This document shows, in pieces, positions 56,848-64,000 of a DNA stretch of 64,000 bases. Source of the stretch: Pseudomonas hunanensis. GTDB taxonomy: Bacteria; Pseudomonadota; Gammaproteobacteria; Pseudomonadales; Pseudomonadaceae. The notes beneath the pieces were generated by a model. That model worked only from the letters and a program-made list of their open reading frames with translations, had not been told where the DNA came from and searched no databases. Location: NCBI RefSeq assembly GCF_013393325.1, contig NZ_QJRC01000076.1, positions 1-64,000 of the forward strand, written 5' to 3'. The position numbers and the translations under genes were made by a program. Numbering within the stretch: position 1 is the stretch's first letter; each line of letters begins with the position of its first letter.

Positions 56848-58164
56848 ATGAAACTCGCCAAATCGCTGTATTTCCAGATCCTTTGCGCCGTCCTGCTGGG
56901 CGTATTGGTCGGCCACTTCTGGGCGCAACAGGCCGTTGCGCTCAAGCCCTTGGGCGACGCCTTCATCAAGCTGATCAAGATGATGATCGCCCCGGTGGTG
57001 TTCTGCACCATTGTCACCGGCATCGCCGGGATGACCGACAAGCGCTCGCTGGGGCGCCTGATGAGCAAGACGTTGCTGTTGTTCCTGGGCCTGACGGTGG
57101 TGAGCCTGGTGATTGGCCTGGCGGCGGTTTACCTGTTCAAGCCGGGTGTGGGCATGAACATCGACCCCGCCACCCTCAGCACCGAAGGCCTCAGCCAGTA
57201 CACCGCGTCGGCAGCCAAGCTGGGCGTGGTCGACTTCTTCATGCACATCATTCCCGATACCTTCATTGGCGCCTTCAACAAGGGTGAAGTGTTGCCGGTG
57301 CTGTTCATTGCCGTGCTCAGCGGCTTCGCCCTGTCGTCGATGGGGGACAAGGGCAAGCCAGTGCTGGATGTGCTGGAGTCTGCCTCGACCATGGTGTTCC
57401 GCATTTTTGGCTACCTGATGCGCTTTGCGCCGGTGGGTGCCTTTGGTGCGCTGGCTTTTACCGTCGGGCAGTACGGCATCACCTCGCTCGGTGCCCTGGC
57501 CAAGCTGGTGGGTACGCTGTACATCGCCTGTGCGTTCTTCGTACTGGTCGTACTGGGTGGCATCTGCCGTGCCCATGGTTTCAGCCTGTGGAAACTGCTG
57601 CGCTATTTTCGCGAGGAGTTCCTGGTGGTGCTGGGTACTTCGTCCACCGAGCCGGTGCTGCCGCGCATGCTGGAAAAGCTCGAAAAGCTGGGCTGCAAGA
57701 AAGGTGTGGTAGGCCTGGTGTTGCCAACCGGTTACTCGTTCAACCTCGACGGCACAGCCATCTACCTGTCGCTGGCGGCCATCTTCATCGCCCAGGCCTG
57801 CAACATCGACATCACCCTGGGACAGACGCTGACCATGCTGGCGATCATGTTGCTGTCGTCCAAAGGCGCCGCCGGGGTGACAGGCAGTGGTTTCGTCGCC
57901 CTGGCCTCGACCCTGACTGTGATTCACGACATCCCTCTGGCCGGCCTGGCGCTGCTGATCGGCGTCGACCGCTTCATGTCTGAAGCCCGCGCCCTGACCA
58001 GCCTTGCCAGCAATGCAGTTGCCACCGTGGTGATCTCGCTGTCCGAGAATGCCTGTGAGCGGGATACGCTGCTGCGCACACTCAACGGTGAACAACCGGT
58101 ACAGCCGGATTGCGCTACACCTGGCCAGGCCACTTGGCCCGCCGAGCCGCACCGCCAGGGCTGA
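56848..58164 (+). CDS. DctA-family dicarboxylate/cation symporter
   Basis: 438 aa, eight membrane helices plus two re-entrant loops of the glutamate-transporter (GltPh) fold. Loop motifs LGTSSTEPVLPRM and GYSFNLDGTAIYLSLAA are intact. The residues match C4-dicarboxylate carriers (DctA) rather than Glu carriers, but the operon with a PrpF-type isomerase and CitMHS suggests a tricarboxylate or related acid. 73 bp after the isomerase gene. Confidence 0.88.
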   Translation: MKLAKSLYFQILCAVLLGVLVGHFWAQQAVALKPLGDAFIKLIKMMIAPVVFCTIVTGIAGMTDKRSLGRLMSKTLLLFLGLTVVSLVIGLAAVYLFKPGVGMNIDPATLSTEGLSQYTASAAKLGVVDFFMHIIPDTFIGAFNKGEVLPVLFIAVLSGFALSSMGDKGKPVLDVLESASTMVFRIFGYLMRFAPVGAFGALAFTVGQYGITSLGALAKLVGTLYIACAFFVLVVLGGICRAHGFSLWKLLRYFREEFLVVLGTSSTEPVLPRMLEKLEKLGCKKGVVGLVLPTGYSFNLDGTAIYLSLAAIFIAQACNIDITLGQTLTMLAIMLLSSKGAAGVTGSGFVALASTLTVIHDIPLAGLALLIGVDRFMSEARALTSLASNAVATVVISLSENACERDTLLRTLNGEQPVQPDCATPGQATWPAEPHRQG

Positions 58165-58287
58165 ACGCCCTTCGTACTACTGAACATTGACTTAAAATTC
58201 CACTCAGCGTCGCAGCGATGCCGAGTGGGGTTGGAGGCTGCCTGCCCGGCGGGCGGCCACGCACAATAAAAACAAGAGAGAAAGACC

Positions 58288-59592
58288 ATGCTCGCACTCC
58301 TGGGCCTGATCATGGTGGTGACCTTCACCTACCTGATCATGAGCAAGCGCCTGTCGCCTATCGTTGCGCTGACCGTTGTCCCGATCGTGTTCGCCGTCAT
58401 CGGCGGCTTTGCCCCCGAACTGGGCAAGATGATGCTCGAAGGCCTGAAAATGGTTGCGCCATCGGCAGCGCTGCTGCTGTTTGCCATCCTGTTCTTTGGC
58501 CTGATGATCGATGCCGGCCTGTTCGACCCGCTGATCCGCAAGATCCTCAAGCGGGTAAATGGCGACCCGGTCAAGATCGCCATCGGCACTGCACTGCTGT
58601 CACTTCTGGTGGCACTGGACGGCGATGGCACGACCACCTACATGATCACCTGTGCCGCCATGCTGCCGCTCTACAAGCGTATCGGCATGAACCCGATGAT
58701 TCTGGCCACGGTGTCGATGCTGTCGCTAAGCATCATGAGCGGCCTGAGCCCGTGGGGCGGGCCGGCCACGCGGGCCATTGCCGCGCTTGGGCTGGACGCC
58801 AGCGAGTACTTCATCCCGATGCTGCCGACCATGATTGGCGGTGCGGCCTGGGTGGTGTTCACGGCCTTCCTGCTGGGGCGCACCGAACGCCGCCGCATCG
58901 GCAACATCGCCCTGGAGTCCGGTGGCGGCAACTGCTACATCAAGGAAATCCTCGGCGACAACCCGTACAAGCGCCCGCGCCTGGCCTATGTGAACCTGTT
59001 GCTGGTCATCGCCGTCATGACTGCGCTGGTAATGGGGCTGATGCATGCCGCCATCCTGTTCATGATCGGCTTCGTCGCCGCGTTGATGATCAACTACCCA
59101 CAGCTGGAACTGCAGAAGGCGCGCATTCTGGCGCACTCGGGTAACGCCATGACGGTGGTGCTGCTGGTGTTCGCCGCGGGTATCTTTGCCGGGATCTTCT
59201 CGGGTACCAAGATGGTCGACGCCCTGGCGCAAACCCTGGTGGACTGGATTCCCGAAGAATGGAGCCACTGGTTCCCGTTGGTGGTGGCGCTGACCAGCAT
59301 GCCACTGACCTTCGTGCTGTCCAACGACGCCTATTACTTTGGCGTGGTGCCGATCCTGGCCAACGCCGCAGCGGCTTACGGCATCGACCCGCTGGAAATT
59401 GCCCGCGCCTCGGTGCTCGGCCAGCCGGTGCACCTGATGAGCCCGCTGGTGGCGTCGACGTTGCTGCTGGTCGGCATGGTCGACCGCGACATCGGTGACT
59501 TCCAGAAGGCGACCTTCAAGTGGGCCGTGCTCACCTCGCTGGTGATCACTGCACTGGCTTTGCTCACAGGGGCCTTGTCCTTCTTCGTCTGA
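58288..59592 (+). CDS. CitMHS family metal-citrate/H+ symporter
   Basis: 434 aa with ~12 hydrophobic segments. Family marks ALDGDGTTTYMITCAAMLPLYKR and LSNDAYYFGVVPILANAAAAYG are present. CitM/CitH of Bacillus take up citrate as a metal chelate. It is the second carboxylate carrier in the cluster; an AGAGAGAAAG site precedes the ATG. 123 bp after the DctA-like gene, so it may have its own promoter as well. Confidence 0.9.
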   Translation: MLALLGLIMVVTFTYLIMSKRLSPIVALTVVPIVFAVIGGFAPELGKMMLEGLKMVAPSAALLLFAILFFGLMIDAGLFDPLIRKILKRVNGDPVKIAIGTALLSLLVALDGDGTTTYMITCAAMLPLYKRIGMNPMILATVSMLSLSIMSGLSPWGGPATRAIAALGLDASEYFIPMLPTMIGGAAWVVFTAFLLGRTERRRIGNIALESGGGNCYIKEILGDNPYKRPRLAYVNLLLVIAVMTALVMGLMHAAILFMIGFVAALMINYPQLELQKARILAHSGNAMTVVLLVFAAGIFAGIFSGTKMVDALAQTLVDWIPEEWSHWFPLVVALTSMPLTFVLSNDAYYFGVVPILANAAAAYGIDPLEIARASVLGQPVHLMSPLVASTLLLVGMVDRDIGDFQKATFKWAVLTSLVITALALLTGALSFFV

Positions 59593-59659
59593 GCGTTACG
59601 GGCGCTGCCCGGCGCCCGGCACCTTGTGCATCCTGAAAACAACAACAAGAGTACCGATC

Positions 59660-60913
59660 ATGTCCCGTGCTGTGTTCCGTGGGGCCACGTGTGGCCTGCT
59701 CTGCGGCTGGCTGCCTGTTGCCGGCGCTGCCGGTTTCGTCGATGACAGCAAGCTCAAGCTTCAACTACGCAACGTCTACTTCAACGAGAATTTCCGCGAC
59801 GAACACGGCATGAGTGCACGTGCTGCCGCTAGCGCCAAAAGCGAACGGGTGGAGTGGGCACAGGGTTTTCTGCTGGACTACCAATCCGGATTCACGCCCG
59901 GCGCATTGGGCGTGGGGCTGGACGCCCTCGGGCTGGTGGGTGTCAGGCTGGACTCTGGTCGTGGGCGCAGCGGCACCGGGCTGCTGCCGGTTCATGACGA
60001 CGGCCGTGCGGCGGACGAATTTGCCAGCGCCGGGGTAACGGCCAAGGCCCGCGTCGGGCAGACTGTGGTCAAGCACGGTACCTTGCTGCCGAAAACGCCG
60101 GTGCTGGTCTACAACGACGCGCGGCTGTTGCCGCAGACGTACGAGGGTACCCAGCTGACCAGTACGGATATCGACGGGCTGACACTGACAGCGGGCCACC
60201 TGGACCGCTTCAAACAGCGTGATTCATCGGACAGCACCGGCCTGTACCTGGATGGGTACGCGGGCGGCAGGTCCGGTGACTTCAACTTCGCCGGCGCCGA
60301 TTATGCCGTCAGCAAACAACTGCGCCTGAGCTACTTCCATGGCCAGCTCGAGCACTTCTACCGGCAGGACTTCGCCGGCCTGGTACACGAACTGCCGCTG
60401 GCGGGTGGTGTGTTGAGCACTGACCTGCGCTATTTCAAGAGCCGCGACAGCGGTGCCGCCCAGGGCGGCGCAATCGACAACGACATGTTCAGCGGGCAGA
60501 TGGCCTATGCCCATTCGGGCCATACCCTCGGTGCCGGCTACCAGGTGCTCGGCGGTGAGGCAGGGTTGCCTTACATCAGCGGTGCGACGGTGTATTCGTT
60601 CAGCAACGTCGGCATCGGCAAGTTCATCGAGGAAGAAGAAAAGACCTGGATGGCAAGCTACGCCTACAACTTTGCGGCAGCAGGCGTGCCGGGCCTGACC
60701 TTCATGGCGCGATACCTGAGTGGCGATAATGGCTGCTCGGGTGCCGAGGGCATCAAGGAGTGGGAACGTGACGCCGAGCTTGCCTACGTGGTGCAGGGCG
60801 GGCCGCTGAAAGGTTTGGGTGTGAAGCTGCGCAACTATATCTATCGTTCGGATTTTGCCCGCGGGCGCGACAGCAATCGCTTGTACCTTACCTACGATAT
60901 CGCCATCTGGTGA
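59660..60913 (+). CDS. OprD family outer-membrane porin
   Basis: 417 aa. A signal peptide (cleavage near VAGAAG) is followed by the OprD opening FVDDSKLKLQLRNVYFNENFRD and alternating beta strands, ending in LYLTYDIAIW with a terminal aromatic as expected for barrels. In P. aeruginosa, OpdH of this family takes up cis-aconitate and other tricarboxylates. Here the porin closes a cluster of two tricarboxylate-type carriers and an isomerase, which fits that use. 67 bp after citMHS. Confidence 0.9.
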   Translation: MSRAVFRGATCGLLCGWLPVAGAAGFVDDSKLKLQLRNVYFNENFRDEHGMSARAAASAKSERVEWAQGFLLDYQSGFTPGALGVGLDALGLVGVRLDSGRGRSGTGLLPVHDDGRAADEFASAGVTAKARVGQTVVKHGTLLPKTPVLVYNDARLLPQTYEGTQLTSTDIDGLTLTAGHLDRFKQRDSSDSTGLYLDGYAGGRSGDFNFAGADYAVSKQLRLSYFHGQLEHFYRQDFAGLVHELPLAGGVLSTDLRYFKSRDSGAAQGGAIDNDMFSGQMAYAHSGHTLGAGYQVLGGEAGLPYISGATVYSFSNVGIGKFIEEEEKTWMASYAYNFAAAGVPGLTFMARYLSGDNGCSGAEGIKEWERDAELAYVVQGGPLKGLGVKLRNYIYRSDFARGRDSNRLYLTYDIAIW

Positions 60914-60965
60914 GGGTGCAGGCCGGACCACATGTCCGGCCCTGAACCGGCTGCTGCGCCCTGGG

Positions 60966-61214
60966 TCAACGGCGCAGTAGGCGAGAAATCACCAGTGTGA
61001 CAGCGGCGGTGATTGCCAGCGCGGCGATAGGTTTTTCCTTGACGAACGAAGACACCGTGTCCAGGGCATCCCCATAGGTCTTGGTCACCTGGCCTGCAGC
61101 CTGACGCGCATCGCCTTCGGCTTCCAGCGAGGGGTCTTCGACCAGCCGGCCGACAGCGCTCTGCGCCTTGCCTGCAAGGTTCTCTGCAACACCTTCGATC
61201 TGTTCGCGTTTCAT
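60966..61214 (-). CDS. CsbD-like small stress protein with C-terminal anchor
   Basis: 82 aa. The N-terminal ~40 residues are CsbD-like (EQIEGVAENLAGKAQSAVGRLVEDPSLEAEG), and a C-terminal hydrophobic helix (IAALAITAAVTLVISRLL) with a basic end would hold it in the inner membrane. CsbD proteins are sigma-B or general stress proteins in other bacteria. It is convergent with the porin gene and separated from soxR by a REP pair. Confidence 0.85.
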   Translation of the reverse strand: MKREQIEGVAENLAGKAQSAVGRLVEDPSLEAEGDARQAAGQVTKTYGDALDTVSSFVKEKPIAALAITAAVTLVISRLLRR

Positions 61215-61326
61215 GATGGCTTAGTTCCTTCCTGTGAGCGGCTAGGGTTAACAGCACAGGCTTAGGGCGTTGGCAGGCCGCAATGGTTCCAAGCGATTGC
61301 TTATTACCGTCAGGCCACGCGGTCCC

Positions 61327-61443
61327 TGTAGGAGCGGCCTTGTGTCGCGATCGGGCCGCAAAGCGGCCCCAGGATCTCAGCAACGACGCACACATTGCCG
61401 GGGCTGCCCTGCAGCCCGATCGCGACACAAGGCCGCTCCTACA
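61327..61443. repeat. Inverted REP pair between the CsbD-like gene and soxR
   Basis: A 30-bp arm (61327-61356, starting TGTAGGAGCGGCC) has a perfect inverted copy at 61414-61443; a GGGCCGC-AAA-GCGGCCC hairpin follows the left arm. The most perfect of the REP doublets in this window. Confidence 0.9.
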
Positions 61444-61473
61444 AGGGATCGCACCTGGCTTGAGAGGGCGAGG

Positions 61474-61929
61474 CTAGCGGGCCTTCTTCTCAAGAATTCG
61501 CGCCCCGCTACCTTCCTTGGCCAGCACATCCTCGGGGTTACGCAGCGGGCAGTCCTCCAGTGACAGGCAACCGCAACCAATGCAGTTGTCCAGGCTGTCG
61601 CGCAACGCCTCCAGCGTGCGGATGCGGGCATTGAGGTCTTCGCGCCAGGCCGTGGACATCTCGCCCCACTGCGCCGCCGTAAGCTTGCTGTTGGGCGCAT
61701 AACGGCTGAATGCCTGCTTGATGTCCTCCAGCGGAATACCGGTGCGCTGTGCCACTTTGATAATCGCCAGTGTACGCAGCACCAGTGAGGGGTAGCGGCG
61801 CTGGTTGCCCGCCGTACGGACGCTGGCGATCAGCCCCTTGGTTTCGTAGAAATGCAGCGCAGACACCGCCACGCCACTGCGTTTGGCCACTTCACCCACT
61901 GTGAGCATTCGCGTGTTGTCCACCGCCAT
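61474..61929 (-). CDS. soxR: Redox-sensitive regulator SoxR
   Basis: 151 aa MerR-family activator. The helix-turn-helix starts [22 protein letters not shown], followed by the dimer helix and the [2Fe-2S] cysteines CIGCGC-X5-C (CX2CXCX5C), which sense redox-cycling agents. In pseudomonads SoxR answers to phenazine- or quinone-like compounds and controls efflux rather than soxS. The start at 61929 gives [13 protein letters not shown]. It is divergent from the efflux operon, with its operator between them. Confidence 0.95.
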   Translation of the reverse strand: MAVDNTRMLTVGEVAKRSGVAVSALHFYETKGLIASVRTAGNQRRYPSLVLRTLAIIKVAQRTGIPLEDIKQAFSRYAPNSKLTAAQWGEMSTAWREDLNARIRTLEALRDSLDNCIGCGCLSLEDCPLRNPEDVLAKEGSGARILEKKAR

Positions 61930-61934
61930 GCGTG

Positions 61935-61965
61935 TTGACCTCAAGTTAAGTTGAGCTCTTATAGT
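61935..61965 (+). promoter_or_regulatory. SoxR-regulated promoter of the RND efflux operon
   Basis: -35 TTGACC (61935-61940) and -10 TATAGT (61960-61965) are 19 bp apart, the over-long spacer typical of MerR-family targets. The 18-bp CCTCAAGTTAAGTTGAGC (61939-61956) between them fits the known SoxR box (CCTCAAGTTAACTTGAGG) at 16 of 18 positions. It reads towards the adaptor gene at 62014 and also lies ~10 bp before the soxR start, so SoxR may limit its own synthesis. Confidence 0.85.
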
Positions 61966-62013
61966 CCTGCCCGATCTTCCCCGCAACCGCTTTCCTCATG
62001 ATCGGAGCTCTGC

Positions 62014-63111
62014 ATGAACAAACGGACGTTATTGGCCTGGGCCGGCGCTGTAGCCGGCGTGCTGGCCGCTGCCTATGCGTTGGTGGGTAGCGGCTCGGCG
62101 CCACCCGCTGCGGCGGCGTGGCCGGCGACCAAGGTGGCCTTGGCCACGGCCGAGCAGGTGCAGTTGGCGCGGCAGAACTTTGCTTCGGGGGAGCTGGAGG
62201 CGGTCAACCAGGTGCAGGTGGCGGCTGAGACGGCGGGGCGTATTACCCGCATCGCCTTCGAGTCGGGGCAGACGGTAACGGCCGGGCAGTTGCTGGTGCA
62301 GCTCAACGACGCGCCGGAGCAGGCCCAGCGGGTGCAGTTGCGGGCAAAATTGCGTAACGCTGAAGTGGTGCTGCAGCGCAGCCGCAAGCTGCGGGCGATG
62401 AATGCCGTGTCGCAAGAGCTGCTGGACAACGCCGCCACTGCCGTGGACGTGGCCAGTGGTGAGCTGCAGCATGTCGAGGCGTTGATCGCGCAGAAGGCCA
62501 TTCGCGCACCGTTTGCCGGCAAGCTGGGCATTCGCCGGGTACATCAGGGCCAATACCTGGGCGCCGGCGAGGCGATTGTCAGCCTGGCTGACATCAACCA
62601 GTTGCATGTGAATTTTGCCTTGGGCGAGCAGGCTGCCCCCGAAGTGCACGTCGGGCAAGTGCTGGCACTGACGGTGGACGCAGTGCGCGGGCAAGGCTTC
62701 CAGGCCCGGGTGGTGGCGGTCGATCCGGTGGTCAGCAAGGCGCGCCTGGTGCAGGTGCAGGCAGCCTTGCCGAACCCGGACGGGCAGTTGCAGCCGGGCA
62801 TGTACGCTGGCGTGCGCCTGGATGCCGCGCAGCCGTCGACCGTGCTGGCCGTGCCGGAAACCGCGATCACCTACACCGCTTATGGCCAGACGGTATTCGT
62901 TGCGACCCAGGACCCGGCGCATGGCACTCGGGTCAGCCGGGTGCGGGTAACCACCGGTGAGCGCTGGCAAGGGCGGGTGGAGGTCACGTCCGGCCTGGCG
63001 CCCGGTGACCGGGTGGTGGTTTCCGGCCAGTTGAAGCTCAGTGACGGCATGCCGGTCGAGCCCGTGGCGCAGGACAGCCTGCAGGCCAGCCAGGGAGGGC
63101 GGCAGTCGTGA
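62014..63111 (+). CDS. RND efflux periplasmic adaptor (MexH-like)
   Basis: 365 aa membrane-fusion protein. One N-terminal anchor helix, then the lipoyl half-motifs (AAETAGRITRIAFESGQTVTAGQLLVQLNDAPEQ and IRAPFAGKLGIRRVHQGQYLGAGEAIVSL) around a helical hairpin, then beta-barrel and membrane-proximal domains. The anchor has no lipobox. It links an RND pump in the inner membrane to an outer-membrane channel; no outer-membrane gene is visible before the right edge. Its stop overlaps the permease start (GTGA). Confidence 0.92.
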   Translation: MNKRTLLAWAGAVAGVLAAAYALVGSGSAPPAAAAWPATKVALATAEQVQLARQNFASGELEAVNQVQVAAETAGRITRIAFESGQTVTAGQLLVQLNDAPEQAQRVQLRAKLRNAEVVLQRSRKLRAMNAVSQELLDNAATAVDVASGELQHVEALIAQKAIRAPFAGKLGIRRVHQGQYLGAGEAIVSLADINQLHVNFALGEQAAPEVHVGQVLALTVDAVRGQGFQARVVAVDPVVSKARLVQVQAALPNPDGQLQPGMYAGVRLDAAQPSTVLAVPETAITYTAYGQTVFVATQDPAHGTRVSRVRVTTGERWQGRVEVTSGLAPGDRVVVSGQLKLSDGMPVEPVAQDSLQASQGGRQS

Positions 63112-64000
63112 AGTTTACCGATGTCTTCGTGCGCCGGCCGGTGCTGGCGCTGGTGGTCAGCAGCCTGATCATCCTGATGGGGCTGTTTGCCATGGGCAAA
63201 TTGCCGATCCGCCAGTACCCCTTGCTGGAAAGCTCGACCATTACCATCAGTACCGAGTACCCCGGCGCCTCCGCCGAGCTGATGCAGGGTTTTGTGACCC
63301 AGCCGATTACCCAGGCGGTGTCGTCGGTCGAGGGCATCGACTACCTGTCGTCGTCCTCGCAGCAGGGGCGCAGCCTGATCACGTTGCGCATGGTGCTCAA
63401 CCGCGACTCGACCCAGGCGCTGGCCGAGACCATGGCCAAGGTCAACCAGGTGCGCTATCGCCTGCCGGAAAAGGCCTACGACCCGGTGGTAGAGCTTTCG
63501 GCTGGCGACTCCACGGCGGTAGCCTACGTGGGCTTTGCCAGCGACAGCCTGTCGATACCGGAGCTGAGCGATTACCTGTCGCGGGTGGTGGAACCGCAGT
63601 TTTCTGGCATCGACGGCGTGGCCAAGGTGCAGTCGTTTGGCGGGCAGCGCCTGGCCATGCGCCTGTGGCTGGACAGTGAACAGATGGCTGGGCGCGGGGT
63701 GACAGCAGCGGACGTGGCGCAGGCGGTGCGGGCCAACAACTACCAGGCGACGCCGGGCCAGGTGCGCGGACAATACGTGCTGGCCGACATCCAGGTGGAC
63801 ACCGACCTGACCCGGGTCGAGGACTTCCGTGAGCTGATCATTCGCAACGATGGCACCGATTTGGTACGCCTGCGCGATGTCGGCACCGTCGAGCTGAATG
63901 CGGCGGCCACCCAGACCAGCGCCACCATGGATGGCAGGCCTGCCGTGCACCTGGGGCTGTTCCCCACGCCGACCGGCAACCCACTGGTGATCGTCGAGGG
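63108..64000 (+). CDS. RND efflux permease (MexI-like), 5' part cut by window edge
   Basis: Starts at GTG 63108, overlapping the adaptor stop, and runs off the right edge after ~297 codons. It begins (M)KFTDVFVRRPVLALVVSSLIILMG, then PIRQYPLLESSTITISTEYPGASAELMQGFVTQPI and SSVEGIDYLSSSSQQGRS, as in the HAE1 RND pump family; the closest pattern I recall is MexI. The SoxR control and MexH-like partner agree. The later transmembrane and docking regions are outside the window. Confidence 0.9.
   Translation, partial: MKFTDVFVRRPVLALVVSSLIILMGLFAMGKLPIRQYPLLESSTITISTEYPGASAELMQGFVTQPITQAVSSVEGIDYLSSSSQQGRSLITLRMVLNRDSTQALAETMAKVNQVRYRLPEKAYDPVVELSAGDSTAVAYVGFASDSLSIPELSDYLSRVVEPQFSGIDGVAKVQSFGGQRLAMRLWLDSEQMAGRGVTAADVAQAVRANNYQATPGQVRGQYVLADIQVDTDLTRVEDFRELIIRNDGTDLVRLRDVGTVELNAAATQTSATMDGRPAVHLGLFPTPTGNPLVIVE

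Overview
The window is ordinary GC-rich chromosome from a fluorescent pseudomonad, most likely of the Pseudomonas putida group. The evidence is the gene order fimV-truA-trpF-accD-folC-dedD-cvpA-purF-metZ, the tandem tRNA-Asp genes, several putida-type REP palindromes, and recognisable Pseudomonas families (an OprD-family porin, a divergent soxR/RND efflux pair, DUF2242 and DUF3144 proteins). No insertion sequence, integrase, phage module or CRISPR array was seen. Both edges cut genes: fimV on the left and an RND efflux permease on the right.

Layout. 1-10.7 kb is a conserved housekeeping block on the + strand: the fimV end, truA, trpF, accD-folC-dedD (overlapping), then cvpA-purF-metZ-SDR. 10.8-11.5 kb holds tRNA-Val and three identical tRNA-Asp genes, closed by a strong terminator. 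11.6-21.6 kb is mixed: a DUF2242 lipoprotein, an AraC regulator coupled to a nitrilase-fold protein that lacks its catalytic Cys, fadH, a PLP deaminase-like enzyme, cytochrome b561, a DUF1853 protein, nadK and a PPP-type phosphatase. 21.6-31.7 kb carries a rhomboid protease (with a REP-like sequence inside its coding region), a DUF1315 protein, a DUF2797 protein, pepN, a YCF48-like protein coupled to an MMPL/RND exporter, a small DUF5629-like protein, a lactonase and a small exported peptide. 31.8-37.3 kb is the sbcD-sbcC-GST operon on the minus strand. A short Rhs-core gene of lower GC follows, bracketed by REPs. 38.3-45.1 kb is a complete MoxR/Bat (aerotolerance-type) operon on the minus strand.

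From 45.3 kb the content is more accessory. It has an orphan DUF2235 (Tle1-like lipase fold) gene. A four-gene minus-strand operon follows, with class II aldolase, DapA-family lyase, BenE-type permease and MFS permease, and a perfect dyad upstream of it. Next come a GNAT enzyme, a HAD-phosphatase/mannitol-1-phosphate-dehydrogenase fusion and a DUF3144 protein. A LysR regulator then faces a PrpF/GalD isomerase, a DctA-family carrier, a CitMHS carrier and an OprD-family porin, a set that reads as an uptake and isomerisation module for an unsaturated tricarboxylate. The window ends with a CsbD-like protein and soxR facing a MexHI-like efflux operon. The shared soxR/efflux intergenic region holds an 18-bp SoxR box centred in a 19-bp promoter spacer.

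The observations most worth a second look are the in-frame REP-like linker in the rhomboid gene, the catalytically dead nitrilase coupled to an AraC regulator, the aldolase/DapA/BenE/MFS operon with its dyad, the PrpF/DctA/CitMHS/OprD module, and the orphan DUF2235 lipase. I did not see anything I could firmly call a new system.
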